Below, one piece after another: positions 33,164-43,145 of a stretch of DNA of 64,000 nt. Position numbers and translations under genes: made by a program. The DNA lies in the NCBI GenBank assembly GCA_016845145.1, contig JAERTE010000103.1:102926-166925 (forward strand), read 5' to 3'. The DNA is from Rhodospirillaceae bacterium (GTDB lineage Bacteria > Pseudomonadota > Alphaproteobacteria > Rhodospirillales > Casp-alpha2). Each line of letters begins with the position of its first letter. Position 1 is the stretch's first letter. Under the pieces are notes generated by a model. That model did not search any database. It was given only the letters and a program-made list of their open reading frames with translations, and was not told the origin of the DNA.

Positions 33164-33634
33164 ATGACGACTAAACAGCGTCCCGTGCGCGGCATGTATT
33201 TCGAAGACTTCGAAATCGGCATGCAAATCGAAACTCCGGCACGCACCGTGACCGCCGCCGACATCACTAATTTTTGCTGTTTGTCGGGCGATTTCAATGA
33301 GGTGCACGCCAACATCGAATACGTGAAAACCACCCAGTTCGGCGAACCGATTGCGCATGGCCCGTTAGTCTACGCTATCGCCGGTGGGTTGCAGTACGCC
33401 TCCGGGATCAACGACGGCACCTTGCTGGCGCTGTTGGGAATTAACAATTGGCGGCTGAAAGACCCGGTATTTGCCGGAGACACCATCCGCATGCGCCAAA
33501 CCGTGATTGAGACCCGGCAATCCAGCAAACCGGACCGCGGCGTGGTCAAATTGCAGAGAGAAATCTTGAACCAGCGCGACGAAGCCGTTCAAGAGATGGA
33601 AGCCACCATGCTGTACCGGTGTCGAGTGCACTAG
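33164..33634 (+). CDS. MaoC-family (R)-specific enoyl-CoA hydratase
   Basis: A 156-residue hotdog-fold protein with the hydratase-2 motif SGDFNEVHANIEY, where Asp and His (D-x4-H) form the catalytic pair, and the following FGEPIAHGPLVYAIAGG. It should hydrate an enoyl-CoA to a beta-hydroxyacyl-CoA, the substrate type used by Ltp2-like retro-aldolases. It is the last gene of the operon that begins at 28761, five bases after the thiolase-like gene. Confidence 0.9.
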   Translation: MTTKQRPVRGMYFEDFEIGMQIETPARTVTAADITNFCCLSGDFNEVHANIEYVKTTQFGEPIAHGPLVYAIAGGLQYASGINDGTLLALLGINNWRLKDPVFAGDTIRMRQTVIETRQSSKPDRGVVKLQREILNQRDEAVQEMEATMLYRCRVH

Positions 33635-34029
33635 CCTAAAGGCCTAGTTTATATATGCCTATTGCTATATTTCATGCGCAATGATATAGTTTATTGAGCA
33701 TTGTAAATCTTGGAAGGCCTGACGTGAAACCGGAGCCCCTTAACTGTGAAGCGGATTTGCACACCGCCATTGCCCATATTGAGGCGGGAACACCGAAATT
33801 CGGCTTGGTCTTGCTGAGTAAGTACCAGAACTGTCCTCACACCAACGATGAATGCCGTTACAATGGCGATGAATGTGCGATTCCCGAGCTTCTCGAAGGC
33901 TTTTTTGGCCGAAGGAGCGACCAGGGGAACGACTAGGCCGCAATTGACCCACATCAACGTGAATAGCCACATTCCGGTGCACATTACCCCCATTCACGGC
34001 TCGATACCGACGTAAGGGGATAAGACATT
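33635..34029. other. 395-base stretch with two weak overlapping reading frames
   Basis: No convincing gene. On plus, a GTG at 33724 with GGAAGG six to seven bases upstream opens a 70-residue frame ending at 33936, starting MKPEPLNCEADLH. On minus, an antisense frame (33691-33993) has two hydrophobic stretches near its start. Neither matches a family I know. The first 60 bases are AT-rich, and AGGGGATAAG near 34020 is the ribosome binding site of the PPK2 gene. Confidence 0.4.
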
Positions 34030-35025
34030 ATGGCCACGACCGATTCCGCGCGCAAAACCAATGGCAAAGCCAGAACCGCCGGAGTGAAATCCCGCCCGGC
34101 AAAGGCAACACCGGTAACACCAAACGACGCTGTGACGCCGCTATTGGTCGATCATGGCGGCGAATTGCTGCACGATTTGGCGGAAATCCGACATGACCCG
34201 GAGAAATTGCGCGAGAACTTCCAGAGCGACGTTTATCCCTACAAATCAAAGATGAAGCGTGCCGCCTACGAGAAACACAAACGCGAGCTTCAGGCCGAAT
34301 TATTGAAAGTACAGGCCTGGGTCAAGGAAACCGGCCAGAAAATCGTTATCATCTGCGAGGGCCGTGACGCAGCCGGCAAGGGCGGCACCATCAAGCGTTT
34401 CATGGAGCACCTGAACCCGCGCCAAGCGCGCGTCATTGCGCTCGAGAAACCCACGGAGCAGGAACGCGGCCAGTGGTTCTTCCAACGCTATATCAATCAA
34501 TTGCCGACCGAAGGCGAGATCGTGTTTTTCGACCGGTCTTGGTACAACCGCGCGGGTGTCGAGCGGGTAATGAACTTTTGCTCGCCGATGGAATATCTGG
34601 AATTCATGCGCCAATGCCCGGAACTGGAACGCATGCTCGTGAATTCAGGCATCAAGCTCTACAAGTTTTGGTTCTCGGTCACGCGCCAAGAACAGCGTCG
34701 GCGCTTCAAGGCACGTGAGACAGACCCGCTGAAACAATGGAAGCTGAGCCCCATCGACAAAGCGTCGCTGGATAAATGGGAATCGTACACCGAAGCCAAG
34801 GAAGCCATGTTCTTTTATACCGATACGGCCGACGCGCCCTGGACGGTGATCAAGTCAACCGACAAGAAGCGCGCGCGCATCAACTGCATGCTGCACTTCC
34901 TCAACAGCCTTCCCTATCCCAACAAGGATCCGAAAATCGCCCACGTGCCAGACCCGCTCATCGTCGGCTCGGCATCGCACATTATCCATAAAAGCGATCA
35001 TATTGTCGGTGCAACGATCGACTAA
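34030..35025 (+). CDS. ppk2: Polyphosphate kinase 2
   Basis: A 331-residue PPK2-family enzyme using polyphosphate to phosphorylate nucleoside diphosphates. Walker A is CEGRDAAGKGGTIKRF (109-124), Walker B is FFDRSWYNRAGVERV (167-181) and the lid segment follows with arginines (TRQEQRRRFKARE). The N terminus (first 35 residues) is Ala/Lys/Thr-rich and probably disordered. Class I (single-domain, NDP-phosphorylating) is favoured by length; GDP or ADP preference cannot be read. Convergent with the triple-PAS kinase gene. Confidence 0.95.
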   Translation: MATTDSARKTNGKARTAGVKSRPAKATPVTPNDAVTPLLVDHGGELLHDLAEIRHDPEKLRENFQSDVYPYKSKMKRAAYEKHKRELQAELLKVQAWVKETGQKIVIICEGRDAAGKGGTIKRFMEHLNPRQARVIALEKPTEQERGQWFFQRYINQLPTEGEIVFFDRSWYNRAGVERVMNFCSPMEYLEFMRQCPELERMLVNSGIKLYKFWFSVTRQEQRRRFKARETDPLKQWKLSPIDKASLDKWESYTEAKEAMFFYTDTADAPWTVIKSTDKKRARINCMLHFLNSLPYPNKDPKIAHVPDPLIVGSASHIIHKSDHIVGATID

Positions 35026-35051
35026 ACCCGAGCCCGACGGCCACGAGTAAA

Positions 35052-36995
35052 TCAACGATCGTGCGTGCGCGGTAGCGAGAGCGTGAATTCCGCCCCTTTA
35101 CCCAGAACGCTATCAACGCGGATGTTGCCGTTGTGGGAATCAACGATTTTCTTCACAATCGACAAGCCCAAGCCTGTGCTCTTTTCTCCAGCAGTCGGTG
35201 TCGCGCTAAGAAGTTCAAAAGGCATGAAAAGCTGATCGATCTCATCTTCCACAATTCCCTGACCGTGGTCTTTGATTGCCACTTCGATAAATTTTGAGCG
35301 AACACGCATCGCGACGTCGATGACACTTCCAGCCTCGGAAAATTTCACTGCGTTGCTCAATAGGTTGTCCAAAACTTGACCGATCCGGGCGTGATCGAAC
35401 GCAATTGTCGGGATTTCGGGGATATCCGTTGAAATGCTGATATCCTTGGCGCTGGCGTGGAACTGGACGAGATTAATACGGCTCCGCAGCAATTCTGCCA
35501 AATCACCAGCTTCCCATTTCAGATCAAAATTACCACTCTCAATGGCAGCCACGTCGAGCAGATCATTGATCAAATCCAGCATCTGATTACTGACGTTGTT
35601 GATCGACGTAACAAATTCTTTTTCCGTTTCCGCACCGAGGTCCATGATCATGATCATTTCACTCATTGAGCGGATGGCGCCGAGCGGATTGCGTAGGTCG
35701 TGCGCCGCCATGCCCATGAATCTATTTTTCAGTTCATTCAGTTCTTGCAATTCATCGTTCGTCGAGCGGAGTTTCTCTTCCGCTTTTTTCAACTCGGTTA
35801 TATCGGTGACGACACTAACCATATGATTTCCAGGCGCCGGCTTGCGCAAGATGTGCATGGTCTGTCCATCCGGCGTTACATCTTCAAATTCGCTTGGTTC
35901 CTGCGCGCGAAACGATGCTATTCGCTGTTCCATGATTTCTTCCGGCGTTCCGTCACCAACCAAAATGCCCTGCTCCATCTCGAAACGCAGGACATCTGTC
36001 ATGGAGTTCCCTTCGGCCAACAGACCATCAGGATGGCCGTAGAATTCCTTGTAGCGGTCGTTCACCAGCACCAAGTCCAGGTTCTCGTCGACCACGAACA
36101 TGGCGCCCGGCATATTCTCCATCGCCAATCGAAGCTGCGCCTCTTTCGTCGCCAAAGCCTCTATAGCACGCTTGCGCTCGGTGATATCGGTCGCAATGGT
36201 AACAAACCCACCATCACCCGTTGGTGCGGAAACAAGCTGTAGTATCTGACCCGTGCTCGCGATCAATCGCTCGCTACGTGTTGGTTCATCTTTTTCGTAA
36301 GCGGACGCAATCTGCTTCACTAGTTCATCCGGGTCTCCTGGCCCGAAATCTCCTCGGTTCGCCTGAAAGCGTAATTCATCCCGAATATCGGCGCCGACGA
36401 GCAGCACGTTCTCGTCATAGCCATGCAACTGCCAGTACAAAGGGTTAAAGAGGACATTTTTGAGGTCCTTGTCCACGTACAGAACGCCGCTAGGCATATA
36501 GTCTAAAATAACCCGCAGTTGCGCCTCCGTTTGACGCAACTGATCTTCAGCATTTTTCCGCTCAGTGATGTCAGCAACTAACGCCACCGCACCGCCACCC
36601 GCACGCGGCGCTTTTCGTATTTCAACAATTCGTCCACTAGGGGCCGCGGCTTCAATAACGCCGAATTGTTCATTCAGCAAATCATCGAGCCGGCGGTTCG
36701 CCAGGTCTTCTGGGTCGCCATCACCCCAGGCGCCATGCTTGGCCAAATACAGAGTTAGATCCCGCACATAAGCGCCCGTTTGGACCAGCTCAGGCGGCAC
36801 GCCCAACAACTCCACGTAACGTTCATTGACCAGTCCAAATCGCAAATCCGGATCAATAACCACCAAGCCATCGGTGATGGTACCAGTGACCAAATCAAGA
36901 AGGCTTTCGCTCTGCTTCAGGCGCGCCCGGACATCAAGCAGCTCCGCCTCTGCTTCCCGAAGCCTTGTGTGAAGCTCAATATCTTCAGTCGTCAT
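35052..36995 (-). CDS. Soluble triple-PAS sensor histidine kinase
   Basis: A 647-residue kinase without membrane segments. A coiled coil (10-32) precedes three PAS repeats (about 30-150, 160-275, 285-402), each ending in an ADITERK- or TDITERK-like stretch. HisKA carries the phospho-histidine about 432 in MAAHDLRNPLGAIRSM; HATPase has LLSNAVKF and GLGLSIVKKIVDSHNG. There is no receiver domain, and no regulator gene is adjacent, so its partner is unknown. It probably senses a cytoplasmic ligand or redox state. Confidence 0.92.
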   Translation of the reverse strand: MTTEDIELHTRLREAEAELLDVRARLKQSESLLDLVTGTITDGLVVIDPDLRFGLVNERYVELLGVPPELVQTGAYVRDLTLYLAKHGAWGDGDPEDLANRRLDDLLNEQFGVIEAAAPSGRIVEIRKAPRAGGGAVALVADITERKNAEDQLRQTEAQLRVILDYMPSGVLYVDKDLKNVLFNPLYWQLHGYDENVLLVGADIRDELRFQANRGDFGPGDPDELVKQIASAYEKDEPTRSERLIASTGQILQLVSAPTGDGGFVTIATDITERKRAIEALATKEAQLRLAMENMPGAMFVVDENLDLVLVNDRYKEFYGHPDGLLAEGNSMTDVLRFEMEQGILVGDGTPEEIMEQRIASFRAQEPSEFEDVTPDGQTMHILRKPAPGNHMVSVVTDITELKKAEEKLRSTNDELQELNELKNRFMGMAAHDLRNPLGAIRSMSEMIMIMDLGAETEKEFVTSINNVSNQMLDLINDLLDVAAIESGNFDLKWEAGDLAELLRSRINLVQFHASAKDISISTDIPEIPTIAFDHARIGQVLDNLLSNAVKFSEAGSVIDVAMRVRSKFIEVAIKDHGQGIVEDEIDQLFMPFELLSATPTAGEKSTGLGLSIVKKIVDSHNGNIRVDSVLGKGAEFTLSLPRTHDR

Positions 36996-37036
36996 TTTTG
37001 AAATTTCCGTCGCGACTCAGTCGGCTGAATAACGGT

Positions 37037-37912
37037 TTATGCCGCAGCTGATTCCCGGCCTGCCACTGTCGTGCGCCGCATGACACGCCGATAGCGTTGC
37101 GTATCCCAAGGGCGACCGCGATGTAGCGATGCGCGGTTGTCCCACATCACCAGGTCGTAGCGCTGCCACGCGTGGGCATAGGTGAATTGCGGCTGCGTGG
37201 CGTGTTCAACGAGACCCTTGATTAGCTGGTAGCCATCGTCAGCATCCATGCCGACGATCTCAAACGCATGAGAGCCCACATAGAGCGCCTTGCGGCCGGT
37301 GTTGGCGTTGCGGAACATCATCGGTTGCGCAACCGGCGGCACCTCATTCTTTTCTTCGCTAAGAAATTTTTCGCTGGCATCGTAGCCCATTAAACCGCGC
37401 GAATGAGCAAGAGAATGCATGGCTGTTTGGGACTCGAGCCAAGCTTGTCTATCGGAATCCAATGCCTCCCAGGCAGCGCGGGTATCGGCGAACTCGGTCT
37501 CCGCGCCTTCCGGCGGCACCTCGCGGCCCGACAGCATGGAAAATTGGGCTGGGACCTTTTTGAACGACGAATCCGAGTGCCACAACTGATTGCCGAGATT
37601 GTAGGACATCGCCTCCGAGTTATCGTCCAACAACCCACCGGTGGCCGGATCAACGTTGGTGAGATCCGACATGTGCGGATTTTCGATATTGCGCTCACGA
37701 TGTCGGCGAACAGACGATTCCAATGGCCCAAACCGTTCGGCGAAGGCGATCTGCTGATCGTCGGTTAAGTCCTGGCTGGGAAACACCAAAACCGCGTGGT
37801 GGCTGAATGCCTCGCAAATCGCTTCGAAATCGGCGTCACTGATACGAATGCGTAAATCGACGCCTTCGATACGGGCGACGAACTCCGGTTTGATGACTTC
37901 TACCCTGGGCAC
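37037..37912 (-). CDS. TauD/TfdA-family Fe(II)/2-oxoglutarate dioxygenase
   Basis: A 291-residue dioxygenase. The facial triad is visible as H112-x-D114 in QLWHSDSSF and a distal histidine in NRASLHRGRPWD, with the 2-oxoglutarate-binding arginine in YRRVMRRTTV. The RxSLHRGxPWD tail fits TfdA (2,4-D dioxygenase)-like members more than taurine dioxygenase. The substrate is unknown. It lies 25 bases after the pccB stop and may be co-transcribed with it. Confidence 0.88.
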   Translation of the reverse strand: MPRVEVIKPEFVARIEGVDLRIRISDADFEAICEAFSHHAVLVFPSQDLTDDQQIAFAERFGPLESSVRRHRERNIENPHMSDLTNVDPATGGLLDDNSEAMSYNLGNQLWHSDSSFKKVPAQFSMLSGREVPPEGAETEFADTRAAWEALDSDRQAWLESQTAMHSLAHSRGLMGYDASEKFLSEEKNEVPPVAQPMMFRNANTGRKALYVGSHAFEIVGMDADDGYQLIKGLVEHATQPQFTYAHAWQRYDLVMWDNRASLHRGRPWDTQRYRRVMRRTTVAGRESAAA

Positions 37913-37937
37913 GATCTTCCTCCCCTAAGCGATGTAG

Positions 37938-39470
37938 CTAAAGGGGGTTATTACCATGCTTTTTCCAGGGGTTCTCCACCTGTTTACCGCGCAGCATGCG
38001 CAGGCTTTTGGCGACGCGTTTGCGGGTATTGTGCGGCATGATGACGTCATCAATGAAACCACGATGGCCGGCAACGAACGGGTTGGCGAAGCGCTGACGA
38101 TATTCTTCGGTGCGTTCGGCGATTTTCTCTTCGTCGCCGATATCTTGGCGGAAGATAATTTCCACTGCGCCCTTCGGCCCCATGACGGCAATCTCCGCCG
38201 ACGGCCAGGCGAAATTGACGTCGCCGCGCAAATGCTTGGAACTCATGACGTCGTAGGCGCCGCCGTAGGCCTTGCGTGTAATCACCGTAACCTTCGGTAC
38301 CGTGCACTCGGCGTAGGCGTAGAGCAGCTTGGCGCCGTGCTTGATGATACCGCCGTATTCCTGTGCCGTACCCGGCATGAATCCCGGCACGTCGACAAAG
38401 GTCACCACGGGAATGTTGAAGCAATCACAGAACCGCACGAACCGTGCGCCCTTGATGGCGGAATTGATATCCAAACATCCGGCCAACACCATCGGTTGGT
38501 TGGCGACGATGCCCACCGTACGACCCTCAATGCGCCCGAAACCGACAACGATGTTGCCGGCGTAGTTGGGTTGAAGTTCGAAGAAATCCCCCTCATCTAC
38601 CACCTTGGTGATCAGTTCCTTCATATCGTAGGGCTTATTGGGATTGTCGGGGATGATCGAATCGAGCGACATCTCTACCCGATCCCACGTATCGGGTGTC
38701 GGTCGGTAAGGCGCGTCCTCAGCGTTGCTGGACGGCAGAAAATCGATGAACCGCCGCAAATACAAAAGTGCTGCAACGTCGTTCTCGAATGCTTTGTCGG
38801 CGACGCCGGATTTACTGGTGTGGGTGAGCGCGCCGCCCAGTTCTTCGTGCGTGACCTCTTCGTGGGTAACGGTTTTCACCACGTCCGGGCCGGTGACGAA
38901 CATATAGCTGGTATCTTCGACCATGAAGATGAAATCGGTCATGGCCGGTGAATAGACAGCACCACCCGCACACGGCCCCATGATCAAGGAGATCTGCGGA
39001 ATGACGCCCGACGCCATGACATTGCGTTGGAACACTTCGGCATAACCGGCCAGAGAATCGACGCCTTCCTGAATACGCGCACCACCTGAATCGTTAAGCC
39101 CAATCACCGGTGCGCCGACGTCCATGGCCTTGTCCATGATCTTACAGATTTTCTCGGCGTGGGAAGCTGACAGAGAGCCGCCGAAAACGGTGAAATCCTG
39201 GCTGAACACGAACACCAGCCGGCCATTGACCGTACCGTAACCGGTAACGACGCCGTCACCGGGCGTGGTCTGCTCTGCCATGCCGAAATCAGTACAACGG
39301 TGTTCGACGAACATATCCCATTCCTCGAACGAGTCATCGTCCAAGAACAGCTCAATCCGCTCGCGCGCCGTCAGCTTGCCTTTTTTGTGCTGGCTGTCGA
39401 TACGCTTCTCGCCACCGCCCATTCGGGCACGCTGGCGTCGTTTGTCGAGTTCTTCAATGATTTCGTGCAT
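37938..39470 (-). CDS. pccB: Propionyl-CoA carboxylase, carboxyltransferase (beta) subunit
   Basis: A 510-residue carboxyltransferase beta subunit. The first half has [19 protein letters not shown] and [13 protein letters not shown]; the second has [19 protein letters not shown] and [18 protein letters not shown], which distinguish propionyl-CoA carboxylase from methylcrotonyl-CoA carboxylase. It pairs with PccA (24785-26770), encoded more than 11 kb away with no linkage between them. GAGGAAAGC precedes the ATG at 39470. It makes (S)-methylmalonyl-CoA. Confidence 0.95.
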   Translation of the reverse strand: MHEIIEELDKRRQRARMGGGEKRIDSQHKKGKLTARERIELFLDDDSFEEWDMFVEHRCTDFGMAEQTTPGDGVVTGYGTVNGRLVFVFSQDFTVFGGSLSASHAEKICKIMDKAMDVGAPVIGLNDSGGARIQEGVDSLAGYAEVFQRNVMASGVIPQISLIMGPCAGGAVYSPAMTDFIFMVEDTSYMFVTGPDVVKTVTHEEVTHEELGGALTHTSKSGVADKAFENDVAALLYLRRFIDFLPSSNAEDAPYRPTPDTWDRVEMSLDSIIPDNPNKPYDMKELITKVVDEGDFFELQPNYAGNIVVGFGRIEGRTVGIVANQPMVLAGCLDINSAIKGARFVRFCDCFNIPVVTFVDVPGFMPGTAQEYGGIIKHGAKLLYAYAECTVPKVTVITRKAYGGAYDVMSSKHLRGDVNFAWPSAEIAVMGPKGAVEIIFRQDIGDEEKIAERTEEYRQRFANPFVAGHRGFIDDVIMPHNTRKRVAKSLRMLRGKQVENPWKKHGNNPL

Positions 39471-39559
39471 GCTTTCCTCGCTTCGCTGCATTGCAACAAC
39501 ATAGAAAAGCACAGGCCTTCCGACCAGCAAAAAACATGAGAGTCCTTGGCTTTCCTGCG

Positions 39560-40264
39560 CTAGAGCAAATCAAGAAACGCGGCTGCAGCCTCCACTTCAT
39601 CGGATTGCGCTTGGCGGCGCTGCATTGCTTCACGGTCCTCGCCCCAGCGGTTGGCCTGAAAAACTTCATCCAGCACCGATGCGTCGAAGGCTGGCCTCCA
39701 TTCCAGATGCCGGCGCACGACCGCCAATGCCAGCACCAGCGAGCCCAAGACCTGGGTCAACTGCACCGCACCCGTCAGCCGCCAGTCGTCCAAATCCTCT
39801 ATTGCGGCACGCAACGCGCTCAAAGAGGTTGCAGGTTGCTCCACATGCATGATGCCGCCGGCCAACAACAATGGCGCAGAAAGCTCATTTGCAGCCCAAT
39901 CCAAAACCGGTTGCCAGGTCTTGGTCTGTCGGGCCACCAGTTCGTCCGGTGCATCAGCCCGGTAACACAATAGATCCGATGCCCCGTAGGCGGCGGTCTG
40001 CTCGACTATTTCGAGCCGGTTCCGCATGACGCGATCAATCGCGGTACAGGCCAATTGCATCATCGGCATCGAGGCTGGATTGATCTTCTCTTCCTGGGCT
40101 TCCCATTCAGCGGCTATTGCATCTGCCAAACGTTGGCTGGAAACCCGCAAAGCGCCACCTGCTGGCGTGCGTACGGCGCGGCCATCCAGGGCCACGCCGT
40201 ATGCATCATCCAGTTGCAGCGTTTCCGCGCGCTTGTAAAAGCGCTTGGTCGCCTCAGATGGCAT
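39560..40264 (-). CDS. ATP12-type F1-ATPase assembly chaperone
   Basis: A 234-residue protein matching the ATP12 family, which helps assemble the alpha subunit of F1. Recognisable blocks are [35 protein letters not shown] and [13 protein letters not shown]. The family is confined to alphaproteobacteria and mitochondria. The ATG at 40264 overlaps the AsmA stop (TGATG), so the two are translated in series. Confidence 0.94.
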   Translation of the reverse strand: MPSEATKRFYKRAETLQLDDAYGVALDGRAVRTPAGGALRVSSQRLADAIAAEWEAQEEKINPASMPMMQLACTAIDRVMRNRLEIVEQTAAYGASDLLCYRADAPDELVARQTKTWQPVLDWAANELSAPLLLAGGIMHVEQPATSLSALRAAIEDLDDWRLTGAVQLTQVLGSLVLALAVVRRHLEWRPAFDASVLDEVFQANRWGEDREAMQRRQAQSDEVEAAAAFLDLL

Positions 40265-42399
40265 CAGTTGCCGAACAGGCCTTTCAGCCCCTTCGTAATG
40301 CCCTCAACTGCGCCCTCTTCTTTCTTCGCGGGCACAGCTTCCGTGCTTGATGCCGCGGGTTTCTCTTCGGACTTGGTCTCCGCTTCGGCCATCTCGCCGG
40401 GCTCGACTTTCTTGCCGGCCAATGCAGGCGTGCAGTAGTCGGTCTTATCGATCATACCACTGCTTTTTCCAGCTTTTTTGACCAAGGCTTCGGCCAACAG
40501 CGAGAGCCCGCCCGTTGCCAACGCCGTACCGACCCGCGCGGCGCCCGCAGCCGCATTGCCGGCCAAAGCCGCCGCATCGAGTTCCCAATCCGGTTTGGCG
40601 AACGTGCCCTTGATATTGACCGGGACCATGGCCGCAGATGCCAGGTTGGGTTTCTTGGAACGTGGGTCGACCCGCATTTTCAATGTCTCGTCGGCCAGAT
40701 TTGCACCGCCGGTACCGACAACGGAGAGGCCGCCGGTCTCAAACACAACCGCATGCGTATTGGCCATGCCCTTGGTGATCCGGTGATCGATGACGCCGCA
40801 GATGATCTTTTTGTCATCGTTGCTGCTGAACACCGACGTCAGGTCTGTCGAGACCAAATTCAAGGCAGCACTGCCGAGCTTTCCGTCCTTGGTGACAATC
40901 CGCGATTTGCCATTGAGGCCGGCCATGATCTGACGCACCGACGCGCCGTTTCCGGAAACATCGATATTCGCATCAACCTTGCCCTCGGCAATGTCAGTGA
41001 TACCGCGCTGCGTCAGAATCATGCCGTAATCGACGCCTTTGACGTCGATTTTGGCTTTCAAACCGGCGGCCTTACCCGACGCATCCAATGATACGTCACC
41101 GTCAATTTTACCGCCGCCAAATCCGGCACTCAACGGGCTCACCCGAAGCTTACCGGCGTTCAGGTTAACACCGAGTTTGACTGCTGTGACCTGCATGCCC
41201 TGCACGATGATCTTATTGGCATCGAACTTCACCTTGGCGTCAGCAGCTTTCAAACCGTCCAACGGCAGCGGATCTTTCGGGAACACCCGACCGTCGCCTT
41301 TGTCCGCAGCGGGCGCTGCCGCCGTCTTGGCCGCCTCGTCCTTCTTCTCGGATTTCGGCATCAGCTTGTCGAGATCGAGGGTATCGGTGGTCAGGGCCAC
41401 ATCAACCGCCGGGCGCTTGCCGCCCAGATCTGCCGCCACACGCCCCTTCACCGAGATATCACCGATACCGGCATCGAGGTTCTCAAGGCTGACCTTCGTC
41501 GGCCCGGCCATTTTGATCTGGGAGTTCACGTGGAATCCGCCGGAAACCGGCAACTTGATATCCTTCAACCCCGGCGACAGCGCGTCAGCAGCTTTCAAGG
41601 TATCTGCCAAAGCCGCCCCCTTGAGCGCCAGCTTGATATCTGCTTTCGGCGCACCATCCGGCACGCCGGCCTGGCCATCAAGGCCAATGGTCGTCGCCAG
41701 TGCCGCAATATCGAGTTTCAGCGGGAACATGTCGCCACCGGCCAACGCCGCAATGGAGCCAAGCTGACCACCAACCTTGAAGGTCTGGCCGTTGATCACG
41801 CCATTGACGTCGAGCATCAGCGGCGCGCTTGAGCCGTCCGCCGACAAATCGACATTTTGCAGGTCGAGTGCATAATCGGCGCCCGATTGGGCGTCCTTGT
41901 ACGTCACCTTGACGTCCTTAATGCTGACCTTGTGCACGACCGGCAACGCGGCATCACCACCGCCGCCATGATCGTCTTTGTCCATTTTTTTCGCCGGTTT
42001 CGCACCGCCGAACTCCCAGTTGGCCTTACCGGATTTGTCTTTCTCCGCCAGTAGATCGACGCCTTCCAGGATGACGCGTTGGATTTCAATCTGCCCCGAC
42101 AGCAAAGGCATTAAGGACATCTCCGCGGCAAATTTCTTCACCGACACCATTTCCGGGCGTGAGCCCCAAGCGGCGTTGGAGAAACTCACGCCTTCAACCG
42201 CCAATTTCGGCGTCAGGGATATTTCCAAATTCAGATCACCGGCGATCTTTAAATCGCGGCCCGTCGCCTCTTTCGCCTTTTCGGCAATCAATCCTTTGTA
42301 TTCATTGAAATCCATCGATTTGAGGATTGCGATGCCGGCCACAATCAATGCGATAAACAACACGCCGACAATCGAGATAATTTTCATCCAACGTCCCAT
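40264..42399 (-). CDS. AsmA family protein
   Basis: About 711 residues. A single N-terminal membrane anchor (ISIVGVLFIALIVAGIAIL) is followed by an AsmA domain (DFNEYKGLIAEKAKEATGRDLKIAGDL in pieces) and a C-terminal AsmA_2-like region (NGASVRQIMAGLNGKSRIV). A lysine/alanine/glutamate-rich tail of about 50 residues ends the protein. AsmA proteins are envelope proteins of the bridge-like lipid-transfer superfamily linked to outer-membrane homeostasis. The ATG at 42399 has GGAGG nine bases upstream; an ATG at 42417 lacks it. Confidence 0.92.
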   Translation of the reverse strand: MGRWMKIISIVGVLFIALIVAGIAILKSMDFNEYKGLIAEKAKEATGRDLKIAGDLNLEISLTPKLAVEGVSFSNAAWGSRPEMVSVKKFAAEMSLMPLLSGQIEIQRVILEGVDLLAEKDKSGKANWEFGGAKPAKKMDKDDHGGGGDAALPVVHKVSIKDVKVTYKDAQSGADYALDLQNVDLSADGSSAPLMLDVNGVINGQTFKVGGQLGSIAALAGGDMFPLKLDIAALATTIGLDGQAGVPDGAPKADIKLALKGAALADTLKAADALSPGLKDIKLPVSGGFHVNSQIKMAGPTKVSLENLDAGIGDISVKGRVAADLGGKRPAVDVALTTDTLDLDKLMPKSEKKDEAAKTAAAPAADKGDGRVFPKDPLPLDGLKAADAKVKFDANKIIVQGMQVTAVKLGVNLNAGKLRVSPLSAGFGGGKIDGDVSLDASGKAAGLKAKIDVKGVDYGMILTQRGITDIAEGKVDANIDVSGNGASVRQIMAGLNGKSRIVTKDGKLGSAALNLVSTDLTSVFSSNDDKKIICGVIDHRITKGMANTHAVVFETGGLSVVGTGGANLADETLKMRVDPRSKKPNLASAAMVPVNIKGTFAKPDWELDAAALAGNAAAGAARVGTALATGGLSLLAEALVKKAGKSSGMIDKTDYCTPALAGKKVEPGEMAEAETKSEEKPAASSTEAVPAKKEEGAVEGITKGLKGLFGN

Positions 42400-42422
42400 G
42401 AGGGGAACCTCCGTCATACGAT

Positions 42423-43091
42423 TCAAATTTGGGTCAAGACCCTGGGTAAGTCCTCAAAAGTATCGATCACTTCGGCGGCACCGGTGACCTTAAGTTCTTC
42501 AACATCATGATAACCCCAAGATACACCGATTGCCATTACACCAGCCTGAACAGCCATCTCGATATCGAAGGTCGTATCTCCGATCATGACAGTCTTCTCG
42601 GGCGCCACACCAGTCTCGCGCATAGCCAAGTGTACCATTTCAGGGTGCGGCTTGCCACGTGCCCTATCCGCAGTCTGCAGTGTAACAAATCGATTGAGGA
42701 TATTGTGCTTTTCCAGCGTACCATCCAGGCCGCGCCGGGACTTCCCCGTCGCTACGCCAAGTAACCATCCGTCGCTCTCAAGGCTATCAAGAGTTTCAAT
42801 CAGACCTGGAAAAAGTGGCTCGTCGAGGCCCTCGGTCTCACGAATATGGTGCCAAGCCCGACCATACTCTTCGCGAACGCCCTCGACCAAGTCTTGTGAT
42901 GCATTGGGGATCAAGTACGCGACGGCATCCAACAATGGCAATCCGACAACGCGGCGTATAGCGTCGCGGCTGACGCGCGGCACCTCAAAGACATCGAAGG
43001 CTGCGTTCATGCTGGCGATGATTGAATGCTGGGAATCGACCAGCGTGCCGTCACAGTCGAAGATCGCCAACTTAAGGCGCGGGTCCGTCAT
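42423..43091 (-). CDS. HAD-superfamily hydrolase (phosphoglycolate phosphatase-like)
   Basis: A 222-residue subfamily IA HAD phosphatase: motif I FDCDGTLVDSQ (13-23), motif II VATGKSRRG, motif III lysine in ARGKPHPEM and motif IV MIGDTTFDIEMA. The helical cap is between motifs I and II. The substrate could be phosphoglycolate or another phosphomonoester. Such HAD genes often neighbour the pseudouridine synthase, CrcB and ATP12 genes in alphaproteobacteria, and here the order is conserved but interrupted by a two-component pair and AsmA. Confidence 0.9.
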   Translation of the reverse strand: MTDPRLKLAIFDCDGTLVDSQHSIIASMNAAFDVFEVPRVSRDAIRRVVGLPLLDAVAYLIPNASQDLVEGVREEYGRAWHHIRETEGLDEPLFPGLIETLDSLESDGWLLGVATGKSRRGLDGTLEKHNILNRFVTLQTADRARGKPHPEMVHLAMRETGVAPEKTVMIGDTTFDIEMAVQAGVMAIGVSWGYHDVEELKVTGAAEVIDTFEDLPRVLTQI

Positions 43092-43145
43092 ATGAACTGT
43101 TCTCTGTTTTGGATAGGGATTGGCGGGATACTCGAAGGCGCGATC

